Source: Telopea speciosissima
Taxonomy: Eukaryota; Streptophyta; Magnoliopsida; Proteales; Proteaceae
Reading direction: 5' to 3'
Length of the DNA: 64,000 bases
NCBI RefSeq assembly: GCF_018873765.1
Contig: NC_057919.1
Coordinates: forward strand, 66,520,984 to 66,584,983
Positions 42,255 to 54,200 of this stretch are shown here, piece by piece (the stretch's first letter is position 1; the number at the start of each line of letters is the position of its first letter). The notes beneath the pieces were generated by a model that had not been told where the DNA came from, searched no databases, and was given only the letters and a program-made list of their open reading frames with translations. A program made the translations under genes and the position numbers.

Positions 42255-42722
42255 ATGGCGTCTGTAAAAGAGATCCTAACTCGCAAGCCGGTGTCTGCTA
42301 CAATACGGCTAACTGTTCCTGCTGGTGCTGCTCGACCAGGCCCACCTGTTGGACCTGCCCTGGGTCAGTATCGTCTTAACCTAATGACCTTCTGCAAGGA
42401 CTTCAATGCTCGAACTCAGAAGTACAAACCTGACACTCCAATGGGAGTTACCATAACTGCTTTCAAAGATAACACCTTTGAATTCACAGTTAAGTCCCCT
42501 TCCGTCACTTGGTACCTCAAAAAGGCAGCTGGAATCGAATTTGGAAGCAGTCGCCCTGGCCATGTTGTTGCATCGGTTTTAACTCCGCAGCACATACATG
42601 AAATAGCTAAGATAAAACAGTCTGATCCTTATTGTCAGTACATGTCATTGGAGGCAATCTGCAAATCAATCATTGGAACTGCTAATACTATGGGCATTAA
42701 GGTTCAAAAGGAATTAGATTGA
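42255..42722 (+). CDS. MRPL11: Mitochondrial large-subunit ribosomal protein L11
   Basis: Component of the GTPase-associated centre of the mitochondrial 50S-like subunit, binding large rRNA and contacting translation factors. A single open frame of 155 residues, the family's usual length in plants. The N-terminal domain holds RLTVPAGAARPGPPVGPALGQ at residues 16-36, the conserved Pro-rich L11 signature; the C-terminal rRNA-binding domain ends with SIIGTANTMGIKV. An in-frame ATG 72 bp upstream (42183) follows a probable splice acceptor; I prefer 42255 because homologues start MASVKEILTRKP and the upstream residues do not resemble the family. No intron interrupts the coding region. No defects are seen, so it is likely functional. 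Confidence 0.93.
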   Translation: MASVKEILTRKPVSATIRLTVPAGAARPGPPVGPALGQYRLNLMTFCKDFNARTQKYKPDTPMGVTITAFKDNTFEFTVKSPSVTWYLKKAAGIEFGSSRPGHVVASVLTPQHIHEIAKIKQSDPYCQYMSLEAICKSIIGTANTMGIKVQKELD

Positions 42723-43139
42723 TTCAAGAATCTGAGTGTTTTCATTGTGTTTCACAATTTGTTGTTGTACTTGCAAATCTTCATTATGGAACACATGAGA
42801 GTTTGCCTTTAAAGGTATCCTCCCATTCATCCTGATGTACTGTTTCATCAAATCCATTTGACATTGAACATGCATAATAGATTAAATTAAAGCAAATAAT
42901 TAAGGACTAAACTATTGACATTGATTCATGACTCGGATTTTACTTGTAGTAACTAAAGAGATGAGTACACCTTAAATAGTTTTTTGTTGTATTGTTCTGG
43001 GCTTCCATATGAGTATGTTCATGGAATATCTGTTGTGTATCATCAATTGCCACCTTAAACAACACTTGGTTTGCCGAAATTATTCTGGTCAAATGAGGGC
43101 AAGCCCTTGGTTCCCATTATGAGCTAAAGAACAATATGC
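42723..43139. other. 3' flank of MRPL11
   Basis: A+T-rich 3' UTR-like sequence; AATAA-type signals such as GCAAATAATTAA occur near 42892. No other feature is recognised before the LINE fragment. Confidence 0.45.
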
Positions 43140-43660
43140 AAGTCCAAAAAGTCTGGAGGGCTCACTCTTAATCTGGCTAAAAACATGAATCAGGCTATCC
43201 TTTAAAAAAAAGTAGAGCTTGGGAACCTCTCACCCCTGAAAGCTCTTTGTGGTGTAAACTTATGAAATCAAAGTATTTCCCTACCATTGACTTTCTCTGT
43301 GCAGGTAAAAATTCTCTTTATCAACTGGTGGACGGATCCATGCTTTCTCGGGGTAGTTCCTTCTTTGGCCCCCTTTCCTGTTTTCCACATGCCCCTTGGC
43401 TAATTTGATCCACCAGCCAAGTATGACTTGGAGAGCTGACATAAGTCATTGTTGGTGGCCTGAAGACACTGCTCTTGCTATTTTGTCTATCCCCTTGCCG
43501 CTTTCAGAGAGAAATGATCCTTTATTTGGCCCCCCACAGCTAAGGGAGACTTTCCTGTAGCATCGACTTACAGACTCACTCTACATCCTGAGGAGGGTGT
43601 GGCTATTCTTAATTTGGAAAAGGGTTTGGCACATTCATAGCACTCAAAGTGAAAATTCTC
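43140..43660 (+). pseudogene. LINE reverse transcriptase C-terminal fragment
   Basis: A broken frame reads SGGLTLNLAKNMNQA, then WEPLTPESSLWCKLMKSKYF, the block that ends plant L1 polymerase domains and leads into zf-RVT. Stops and frame changes are frequent. The match fades after about 43640. No tail or target duplication is identified. Confidence 0.7.
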
Positions 43661-44126
43661 TTATGGAAGCTGGCTCCTTAATAGAGTTCTTCATCCAGGT
43701 TTTCCCAACAGTTGGGGTTTTAGCTTGCCAAGCTTCTGTCCATGCTGCCAAGGTTCTTCTATTAATTCTAACCATTTGTTTTTCTACCAAAAAAAATTCT
43801 GATATTTGTTTCTCATTTGCAATTATTGCTCTATAGTATGGACTGTTGCTAACAGCTTTTCCATTCAGGAGTTGATTGGAAAGTTCTCTCTCCCCCCCCC
43901 CCCCTCCTAAGAATAGCAGCTGTTATTTCCGACTCTTATTGTCCTTTTTTCTTGTCCATACTTATCGGCAGGCCAATGGTGTCGCTGACCAGTTGGATTC
44001 TTTTGGTTATAGGCACTGAAATTTTGTTATTTTGGCGTTCTTCTCCCCTCCGTATGTCTCTGATGCTCTCTTCCTTAATAGGTGCCAATCTTGTATGCTA
44101 AGTTCTATTCTAGTTCAATCAGAATT

Positions 44127-44263
44127 AAAAGGGTGTACCCAATGCAAGCAGCAGCCTTATCCAACCCCCCCCCCCCCCTTCACGGAGAGGCTGTTTCCAG
44201 AAACTTGAACCCGTGACCACTTGGTCACAATGGAACAACCTTATCGTTGCACCAAGGTCCCTC
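44127..44263 (-). mobile_element. Au-like SINE with internal poly(C) replacement
   Basis: Minus strand shows a head with GGTGCAACGATAAGGTTGTTC, box-B-like GGTCACGGGTTCAAG, CTGGAAACAGCCTCTC and GGGTACACCC-TTTT at the 3' end. The part that should read GCAGGGTAAGG is replaced by a run of about 15 C (plus strand, 44165-44178), and the central CCCAGACCC segment is deleted. Confidence 0.8.
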
Positions 44264-44326
44264 ATACTTTACACCAACTATGGTGTGAAAAACGAGTCAC
44301 AGGTCTGGAATAGATAAAGTGTCAAA

Positions 44327-44492
44327 TTATCACCTCCAGTTTGCTGACCGGCCCAGTTCCCCAGTTCTTCTAATAGGGGGATGGTGGACTCCACCCGGGC
44401 AAAGTGTTTGGACATGGGTAGAGAGGTCATTTCAGCCCCCCTTTGTTAGAGGAACTGGAGAACTGGGCCGGGCAGCCAACTGGAGGTGATAA
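44327..44492. mobile_element. MITE with about 40-bp TIRs, same family as 24869-25029
   Basis: Left TTATCACCTCCAGTTTGCTG and right in reverse TTATCACCTCCAGTTGGCTG match at 19 of 20 positions, continuing CCGGCCCAGTTC. The centre has CCACCCGGGCAAAGTGTT and AGGTCATTTCAGCCCC, shared with 24869-25029. Target duplication unclear. Confidence 0.8.
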
Positions 44493-47400
44493 AGATCCCA
44501 TAATGTCATAATGTGAGAGGGCATGAGAAAGCATCCCCACACTATTATGGGGATCTTTTTTTCACAAAAGCTTTAACTAAAGCTGCAACGAAACCAAAGA
44601 GTTCATTTCATACCCTCCCAAAAAAAACAGAAAAACTAAGTGTTCACTAATCCCCATACATGGCAATAACTCCCCATACTTTTTTTTGTTTGGTTGGATG
44701 GATTGCCATACGCTTTAGTAATAGGGATTAACTGGTCTTCAAGTATTCTCCAATTGACTGGGAAAATAAAATTAAACTTTAACTGATAATTTTAAAATGT
44801 TAAAATCTAATAAATAAGGTCATGTATTTAAAGATGAAATTTCAAATTTAACACGTGATTAATTCATAAAATTCAAGACCTATCCAACAACCCAAAAGGA
44901 GCTATAGGATATATTTTTTGGGATAATTTTGGCACTCAAATTGTAGCTATCTCCAACCTTATTAATCTTAATTCAGCAAAGGTGGGTGAAGCACTAATTA
45001 TCCGCACAGGTCTTCTTCATGCTAAATGCCTAAATCCATAAGTATGGACAATATCATTGTGGAATGGGAGGTTCAAAACACTCTTACTAATCCCGGGGAA
45101 GCCGCTACTCACCTCATTATTGACCCAATTATCCACGATATATTATTTGTATCAGCCTCTTTGCAATCAGTTTACTTCTCTTTATATTCCCAGTTGCAAA
45201 TAGCTTGGCAAGGAAAATTCTGTCAATTTCGTGTAAAATAGAGTGGCTACATTCCAATCCTTGACTTCATGGACTTCTTGTTCAAGAAGCCTTGTGTAGG
45301 TCATGTTTTTCTCATGAATGAATCTTCTACTTTCCGGGGAAAAAAAAAAAATCTAACACTCCATTAAAACTAAGCCCTCGACATGGTTCAACAATGGGTG
45401 TCCTTTGTTAAGAAAACAACGCCCAAAATGGCGATTTGCAGAAGAAAAACGAAAATAGAGAGAACACACAACGCACAAGATAGAGATTTACGTGGTTCAC
45501 CCCCAAAATGGAAGCTACATCCACGGCCGAACAGTAGAACAGGTTTCACTATTTTTCTCTGAAAATATTACAAACCCTCATAACCCCTATCTCAAAGAGA
45601 TAAAAACATTATATAGGGAAGCCCTAACCCTAGAAAGTACAAAAGTGCCCCTGACCCAAAAATGCCAAAAAAATAGGACTGGACCAAAACATAACATATG
45701 GCTCAAAAATACTCATTTCGAAGATCTCGACAAGCCCCGCCATTTTTTGGCATTCCGAATTCGTTTCGAAGCCAAAATGGCCCTCCGAAGATCTCAACCG
45801 CACTTTCTAATTCAAATCAGGCTTCACTAACAACATCCCTAAGGCATGATATCCATAAATCGTGCTTGACTTGTAGCCCTCGGTTCATCACCTAATCCAA
45901 TTGATCCAAGATTATGTAGTCACCATTTCTAAGGACCCTTTGGTAAGGGTCAATATAATGAGTCTAACGTCCCTAACCAACCAACCAACCAAAATTATAA
46001 CCATCAACCAATGGATAAGATGTGGAAAATGATGGTACGACCATCAAAAGCATTCTTTGCTTTTTATTTATTTATTAATCTTTTCAATAATATGTTAGGC
46101 TGTAAAGCTAAGACCAAGTTTTGATACCTAAGGGGTCCCCCAAACTTTTGGTCACAACCTCACACCACTAAGCAGACCATAATTCACATAAGAGAGTTGT
46201 AAAGTAGTCAAGCAATGAGCCTAGTGGTCCACTGGTCGATTGTCCTGACTCCTGAGTTTGACAACTGAGAGAATATAATATGTTTAATGGATTAGTTTAG
46301 ATCCTGGCTGGGCCAGTGAGTCGATGGTACTAGGTTGTAAATGAACCGGATATTATCCGTATCCAAATGAATCCGACTCAGTTAATCCCAGTTGGTTTAG
46401 ATTCAGGTTGGTCCAATTGTCGGTCTCGATCAGGTCTAATCGGTCCTTATTAATTTAAGGTTTGACATTGTTTCCGCCCGTTTAGATAATCAGACCTCAT
46501 GGACCAACATGGACATGTTTCTATTTGGTTGGTTGATTATCAGTGCATAATCAGGCTTTAAATAGGCTAATTGACTTATCGACCTATAAATGAACAGGCT
46601 AATTGTGTTATAAATGATCAATAATCGACCAATCATAGTATTTGTCCAGTCACAATTGGGTGATCGTCAAGCCATTACCTTGCATCAGGAACAACCAATC
46701 GGGCTCGAACTTCAAACGATCGAGTTAGATCAAGCCTATCAGTATGGCCCAACTTTTGATACCCCTCTTGGATAGTACTAGGCTATAAATTAATTAGTTT
46801 TGTTTATTTTTTCTCATATGTTAAGTTAGACCGAAATCGAATCAATAGGGAATTTGGTCAGACGGTTCAATTCGATAGGTCTAACTTTTTGATAGCCCTT
46901 TTGTAAATGAACCAGATATTTATTTGGTCCAAATGAATTGGATATTTCGATCCATGTCTTCGGACTCTCTTTTTGAGTAGGGATGTAAATGGATAACCGA
47001 AATCCGATCCGTATCCGATTAGGAACATCCGTATTCATTTAAAGATATCCAGAAAATAATCAGAATACTCCGATTAAAATCCGTCTGAAAAAAAATTCAA
47101 ATATTTAATAATAAAAAATTAAGTAAATAATGATTTTGAAGGTTTTTAAAGATTCAACAGGTTATAGAATATGATGAAAAGAGAATCATGATCTAAGAGA
47201 TATGGACTGAGAGTGAATTGTATCCGCTAGGAGGAGGAAAGTCCGATTTACACGAGGGAGAGATATAAACGGATGGTCGAAAATCTGAATTCAAATCCAT
47301 TTAAAGGTATCCATATTCGACCAGAGAATATTTGGCTCCGATCGTATCCAATTCGTATCCGATCCCTTTGCGGAGGGACCACTAAGTTGCTGTATAGCCA

Positions 47401-50179
47401 AAATTACCGTTGGGCAGAGGCCCGCTCCACTGCCCAAAAAATGTCAAATTTTGGTAAGTCTGACAAAAAAAAAATCCTATGTATCAACGTAGGTGGGGAC
47501 GTGGGGGAATAGATGTCTCCTTCACCCAAAAAAAAAGACAAAAAAGAAAGGTAGTCTCTCATCGTAATCAGCACAATTTGCGTGGAAGAGGCTGACAATG
47601 ATTTTACCGATCTTGTGGGGCTTGCCGCCCTAGTGGCAAGTGGCTTTATCGTTAGAAATGATGCTACGTTAACGGTTCAAAGCCTCTCTAACCAATTTAG
47701 ATATGTTTTCTAATTATATTAAATAAATAGTTTTGATCATAATATAATTAAGAATATACCTTAACATGCTTCACTCACTTATTTGGATTATATTTTAAAT
47801 CATTTAATTTAAAGGTGACTAATATAATGCAAAAGATTCAAGAACTTGATTCTTAGGTCAATCACGAGGCCAACTAAAGTTCTTAACTCCTAATACAATA
47901 GAACATGGTGTCCAGACAGAGTGGTGCGTGAAATGACCACCACATTTTTGATCATTTTTTACGGTTACAGAAGGTGCGGTGGTCATTTCGTACACCCTTG
48001 TGTTTAGACACAAAAGTAGTGTATGTTGCAAAATTCACGTTCTCTTTCCCAAGTTTTTTTTTGGGGTAAAGTACTTCTTGATTATAATCTTTGAAGATGT
48101 AACATGATTGATAGTGGTTTGGCCTCCATGCAGTTGGGACGTAGTTTCACTCCTTACACCAGCACAAGTGATGGATACATAGTCGTTGGTCGATACAAGG
48201 AGCCGATTGTTCTCTTTTGGTTGGGGATCCTTTCCCTCTCCGATCTCAAGGTTCTCTCTTGGCTTCCTCTAGTCCTGTAGCACTGTATCACATATGTACC
48301 TCCAACCTATTGAAGGAGGGGGAAAAAATGAACCAATGAAATCTATTGAACCCAATCGAACAATCTTGAACTGAACTATTTCCTTATTGGTTGGTTTTGT
48401 TTTGGCGTCGTATGAAATCGGTTGAAAATTTGACTGACCCAAAAAAAAAAAACCCAGACCAGAACCAATACAAAATCTACAGAAAAATCATTACAAACCT
48501 GGAATCTAGGAGAAGAAAATCATCTCCCCCACCCCCCCATAATTGTTTATATGTATGCATGGTAAATCGAAATCAAAATCACCGGAGTCCAATATCAAAC
48601 CCATAAAATCCCGATAAAAAATTCAAAATAATTCAAAACCAAATCGGATCAAAATTAAAACCTAGCATTCCCTTATCATGCCGGTTTCAAATTGGTCCAA
48701 TCCAGCTCAATACCGGTTCAACTTGACGGGACCACACACCCCTAATAATTGATACTTGAAAACCAAGATTATCCATTAATTAGGGTGCAACTTGGGTTGG
48801 ATAGAATGATAGATTGGGGAATTGATAAATTTTGAATGGAGGTTGATCAGATGTTTTTTTTTTTTGCTAAAATATCAGATGTAGTTCGCACCTTCTTTCT
48901 TAATTCTTGATCCCTTTCACCATTGAAGTATATGAACCATACACTTTACCAAACCAAATTGAAAAAAAAATTCCAGTATTGTTGTGAAAGGTGACATTGT
49001 AATAGATGTTGAAATTTGTAGATTCACGTGTTAAGTTTTAATCCAATTAGAATTAACCAAATGACAAAATTAAAACACTTAAAGTCCATAACTACGTAGA
49101 AGACTTAAATACTACATTGATACTTGGACCACTTTAGATGGAGTTTATAAATACATGAGAAGGTATATGTTTGTATTTTAAGTTTGAATTTAACACGTGA
49201 TAAATCTATAGACCATTCTCTTATGTCTATATATCCAATGGTCAAAATGCCACATTACCCTTTCCACGTAGCATATTGTGGACCACCCATCCAATAAATC
49301 TTATATTAAATCTAAAACACCTTAACAAAAGTCACTAGTTTTCCTTCATCTACGATGAAGAGTGAATCTCTTAACCATGGGTTTAGGTGGTTGGATGGGA
49401 CTCATAAAAGGTATTTCGAACCTTTAGGCCAAAAAAAGATTAGATCATTGGTGAATCGCTATTCCAAGAGTCCTATGTGGGCGACAAACTGAGTGAAATG
49501 CATTACCTCTTTGGACTCCTACAACTGGTGGGGATACCAACCAATTACGTTAGTAGTTGCCTTCATATTTCCATATTGTAATTGAGATTTTATTCCTCAA
49601 ATTCTTCATAAGGATTTGAGAGGATTCAAATGCATCTTATACCCAAAAATTTTAAATTTGGAATTGGGGCTCAGATTGATCAGAATTAGTCCCAGGAAAC
49701 CTAGAATCTATCCATTAGATTTGAAATCTAGTGATCCGGTCCCAAGAACCTTTGAATCAACTATTCCAAAATGGCTGAAAATTGTGATTGATCATAATCG
49801 ATTTCGATCCAAATTGACTTGTCTGATTCCGAATCCAATTTTGTTTTTGGAAACCTTGCTTATATCTCTTCTCATTTGAATAAAAAACATTTTTTACTTT
49901 GGTTACCTCGAAAATTTTCAGGATTTTGAGGATGAATATTTTATCATTTGAAGTAGTCTCTCCCCTCATTTTATTTTCTTCGATTCATATAAAATAAGTC
50001 ACTCATTATCAAATTGAATATTAAAAAATGGACAACATTTTCCTCCATCTCCTAATGAACATTCAACCACCATCCTAGGATTCACAAATCCTTATTAGGC
50101 TTTACTATGTTTCCAAATTACTCTCCTCTTTCTTTTGTTGAATTTTTTTAGTATTAATACGTTCATAAATCTTCGATCA
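44493..50179. other. Intergenic repeat remnants
   Basis: No gene is supported. Around 45400-45640 is LTR-like antisense sequence (ATTTACGTGGTTCACCCCC, TACATCCACGG) similar in wording to 27380-27430. A decayed hAT-like repeat starts AGGGATGTAAATGGATA near 46979, with AATCCGATCC and GTATCC words up to about 47360. 48340-48750 has AACCG-rich repeat sequence. The rest is A+T-rich and featureless. Confidence 0.35.
47908..48011. mobile_element. 104-bp hairpin MITE
   Basis: Left GTGTCCAGACAGAGTGGTGC then GAAATGACCACC pairs with the right end in reverse (GTGTCTAAACACAAGGGTG then GAAATGACCACC). Only about 30 bases are unpaired. GGTCATTTC modules also occur in the MITEs at 22269, 24293, 24869 and 44327. 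Confidence 0.65.
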
Positions 50180-50695
50180 ATAGACGATTGACACGTGACA
50201 AGATCTTATCAAGTAGTCCCTTAGAAGGACAATACGACACGTGTCACAAAGCTTGCCTTGGGGGGCAAGAAATCTACTTAAATCACAACTCAGAGAGCTG
50301 TTAAAACCACCGACGCATAAGAGAGGATTTCATTCCCCAGTAAAGAACATCCCTTCTCATTAAGACAGATAACTGACCCTACTACTGCTACATGTCAGAA
50401 GATGAGAAGTAAAGAGGTTATCAACCGCCTCGATAACCGCTTCAAGTATAAAAGGACAAGGTGGACTCAGATAAAAGTAAAACCATTATAACTTTCTTTA
50501 CTTACTGCTCTTTCCATACTCCTTTAATCAACTCATCAGTGTGCCAGATTAACTTGGGCATCAGAAAATTTCCCTCGAAGTCCACTCAGAGTCTCTTCGG
50601 TGTCATCTTACCCTTTGCAGAAAGCACACGTCATCAAAAGACTTTTCGGCAGCAACAAATACCATTATTTCAACATAGGATGACTATAGGGGACT
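50180..50695 (+). repeat. Possible solo LTR (Ty3/gypsy-like)
   Basis: Leader-promoter organisation: ACACGTGACAAG and ACGACACGTGTCAC G-box-like words, a TATAAAAGG box at about 50450, then a transcribed-looking region with pyrimidine-rich stretches ending near 50690. This layout is common in plant LTRs. No partner LTR, primer site or target duplication is seen, so a host promoter is an alternative. Confidence 0.35.
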
Positions 50696-50847
50696 AGGGG
50701 AGTGATGGTACACGTCCTTAATTCTTTTTTATTTCATTATCCAATTTGTTTTTATGATAATGAAAAGAAAAAAAAAACACAAAAACAAAATCTATTTGAC
50801 TATAGCGGAGTGATGGTACACCGTTAGGACGGTTAGGTCTTTAACGG

Positions 50848-50855
50848 TGACGTCA
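50848..50855. promoter_or_regulatory. TGACGTCA palindrome, bZIP-type site
   Basis: A perfect TGACGTCA lies about 370 bp upstream of the receptor kinase start codon, preceded by two CGGTTAGG/AACGG words. bZIP factors such as TGA and bZIP17/28 bind this motif. Function here is inferred from position only. Confidence 0.4.
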
Positions 50856-51215
50856 TCCGTTTTTACCGTTAATACTTTTCTGTTAAAAAGGCGCAAGAGC
50901 AGGAATAAAAGCATAAGCTTTCTAGTTTCTACCGCTTCACCCCGACAGAAATGGACATGAAAGAATTAAGAAAATATTTTGCTTTCCTTTTTGGTGTTCC
51001 CCTGTCAAGGATTTGTTAGTTCTAATCTCTAAGAAGGGGGGAATTCGCAGTAGCACGACGATATCACCGTCAAGAATTCGAAAAATCCGCTCTCCAATAC
51101 GATACTATGGGATTAACACTTCGGTTATCTCTCTTCGGTTCTCCGAATCGTCCATTTCGAGCTTATCGTCGATTTGGTTTGTCACATTTCTATCGTTTTC
51201 TGCTGAGAGTTAGCG

Positions 51216-54200
51216 ATGGCTGGTGCTGCTGTTCTTAGTAATATATATTTTTGAACCTTTTTCGGATTTCAGTGCTTGTCCTCTTACAGTTCACGATCTC
51301 ATTGGCCTTTTGTTTGTTGAGATCACGTAGATCTGAATTGTTCGTTTAATTCAAGCGTCGGTGATGTCAAGTCTTACAGATGCATTCTCAATTTCTGAAG
51401 GTAGCCGTTTTCCCGCCGAGCTTCTCTAATGGCTGATTTTATTTGCTCGTGTTATTTATTTATTGTTGCTTTGGGGATAGGGGTGGGGGTGATACTGGAG
51501 TGCTTATTCAGTAAAAATGCTGAGCTCTTGTTTGTTTGAGCTGTTAACGGTCTGATTAAAATTGAAAGTTTGAATCGGTTGAGCTAGGGTTTCTAGTATT
51601 TAGGATTGTTGATCACATCTATATTATCTTGGAGATTTTTGCAAGTAAATGTTGATATTCTTTTGCTAACTGTTCTTTCTGAAATTTGCACCTGAGGTCA
51701 TTGACGGATGTTTTTTACGTGAACAAGTTTCATGCATAAGTACTGTTAACGAACTTTGAGTAATCGAGGATTTGTGCAAGCACTCCATTATCGTTTTCTT
51801 AGGGTTTTTGGTTTGATGATGTGAGCTTTTCCTCTCATCAACCTCGCTTCATTTATCGGCATCCCTACAGTCTTCTCTTTTGAGTTCCATTTCACCCCCT
51901 GGAATCCTTGATAAATGGGTTTTATTGTAAAATCTGAAATTGCAGGTATAGTGAAAAGGGTTCAATGGTTTTTGCTGGAATATTTGCTCCTTTGGCCTTG
52001 TACAACATTTATTATTGACGCGCAAACTCCATCGGAAGCATACGTTGCCACGTCCACTGTTCCATATCTTCCCCTGCCCCCTAATATTCCATTCTTCAAA
52101 CGTACACATCGAAAACATTTTTTATCACATGCTGCTCCATTGCCCATGTTGCCACCATCCCTCCCTCCAGATTATGGCTCACTAACAACTTCTGATCATC
52201 CCTCTTCAAGTCCACAGCTATCAAAACGATCAATGATGAGTGGTCAATTACCAGCTCTCGGTGCAGGCCTTCTACCTCCCCGTCTGGCAGATGTTGCCCC
52301 AACGCATTCCAATGCTGGTTCTGTTCCCCCTGGTTTAGCTCAATCACCGTTGACTCCTAGAGTTGCTGGTAAGATATTTCATGGACTAGTTAAGCTTGTT
52401 ATCCTTACATTATTTTGAGCCAAGTGACTAAATTGTGCCTTCTAAAAGTACTGATCAAGGGTACCCAGTTGAAAATGTATCCAGAAACTCAATACGATTC
52501 TGTTGCTTCATGATTAAATTCTGTTTCATCAGTTTTTTTCCTTGGTAATTTGGACGTCTAACTTTTGATTTGGGCAGATTGTTGTGGACCAGACATGGTG
52601 CCTAAAATAGGGAGTCGTGCTTGCAATTGTGTATATCCAATCAAGCTTGATCTTCTCCTTCTCAATGTTTCCCTGAGCACGAATTGGAGTCCTTTTCTGG
52701 AAGAACTGGCTTCTCAGCTTGGTTTGCGAGTTTCTCAGTTTGAGATCATCAACTTTTATGTACTTAGCTTATCAAGGCTGAATATATCTATGGATGTTAC
52801 TCCACATACAGGGCTCAGTTTCTCTGCTAGTGAGGCATATGCAATAAATACATCTCTTGCTATGCACAATATTCATCTTGATCCCATGCTAGTAGGTGAC
52901 TACAAACTTCTTAACTTGACCTGGTTTAAGCCACCAGCTCCTTCTCAAGGTAATGGCTTGTCTGATCTAGTTATGGTATCATTGTGAACTCCATTTTTTT
53001 TATGGCATGGCATTCTTTATATAAGATATGTGGTTATTGAGCACATGTTATTTTCATTTGTTTGTGATTCTTTAATGAGATTATTTCATGAACGTCTATA
53101 GCATTTCTAAATAATTGTATTCCATTTATACTTTTTCTCTTGGTTCCTCGGGAAGTTGCAAACTTTGGTAGTAAATTGTTAAAACAGCATAAAGTACAAG
53201 GAGATCCTTTGTCTCCACTCTTTTTGATCATATCTAATGGCTGGAATGGTTATTGGTAAGAGCCATATCTCTAGAAATTGTTAAAACATCATAAAGTACA
53301 TGGAGATCCTTTGTCTCCACTCTTTTTGATTGTCATATCTAATGGCCTGAGTGGTTATTGGTAAGAGCTATATCTCTAGGACTGGTTTGGGGGGCGTGTT
53401 TGCTAGAGATTAGTAGGTAGGGATTGGGGGTTTCTCATAGACACTTTTCTAATGACACCATTCCTCTTTGGCTGGCCTAGACTTGAATTTGTGGAAAATT
53501 TGACTTAGTGTTTTGATTGCTCAAGGTAAACTTGGATAGTCTATCTATATTTTTTGATATTAGCGTATCGTATCATAAGTTCTTCCCTTTGACATCAATC
53601 TTGGGATGACCTGTTGCGGAACATGAAAGGAGGTGTATGTGCTTTCTCACTGGCTCTTGCAACAGCTGTATCCATGCCCAACCTATCTCTTATCTCTGCT
53701 CGAGAAGGAAGAAAAAAAAAAAAATTGTCCCACCAGGGAAGATAATTCCAAATTTTTTCTCCACATTTAGAGCCCTATGACATCACCTCATTATTGATGT
53801 TTACAGAAAATTGTGCCTGACTACCTTGATGTATGCCATTGAAAGAGATACAATATTTACCTTACTGCATCTCTCAACATTGTTATCCATGCGAACCTAT
53901 CTGTGTCTCTGCTTGAGAGAGAAGCTTATAGCCTTACATGTCTCCCGTTAGATAGGCAAATCTGGTATTCTTTGCCACATTTGTAGCCTTTAAAGCTGCC
54001 TCATTTTGATGTGTACTGTCAGTTTTGCCATTATGATTCCATCGAATTGGACCTTTCGTTATGTGTTACAGTGCCTACCTGATTGTGAGTGTGTATCTTA
54101 GAGTGAGTATGCATCCCCAAACTGCGATCATCATCCATAAAAGTTGCACCTAAGGTTTAAAGTATTGGTATCATCGTATCGTATCGGAAGGGTGATTTTA

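Noticed and set aside
51915..51945. ATG at 51915 as the start of the ALE2-like kinase
   Set aside because: The 31 bases after it end in TTGCAG, a good splice acceptor, and an upstream ATG exon joins in phase; kept only as an alternative.
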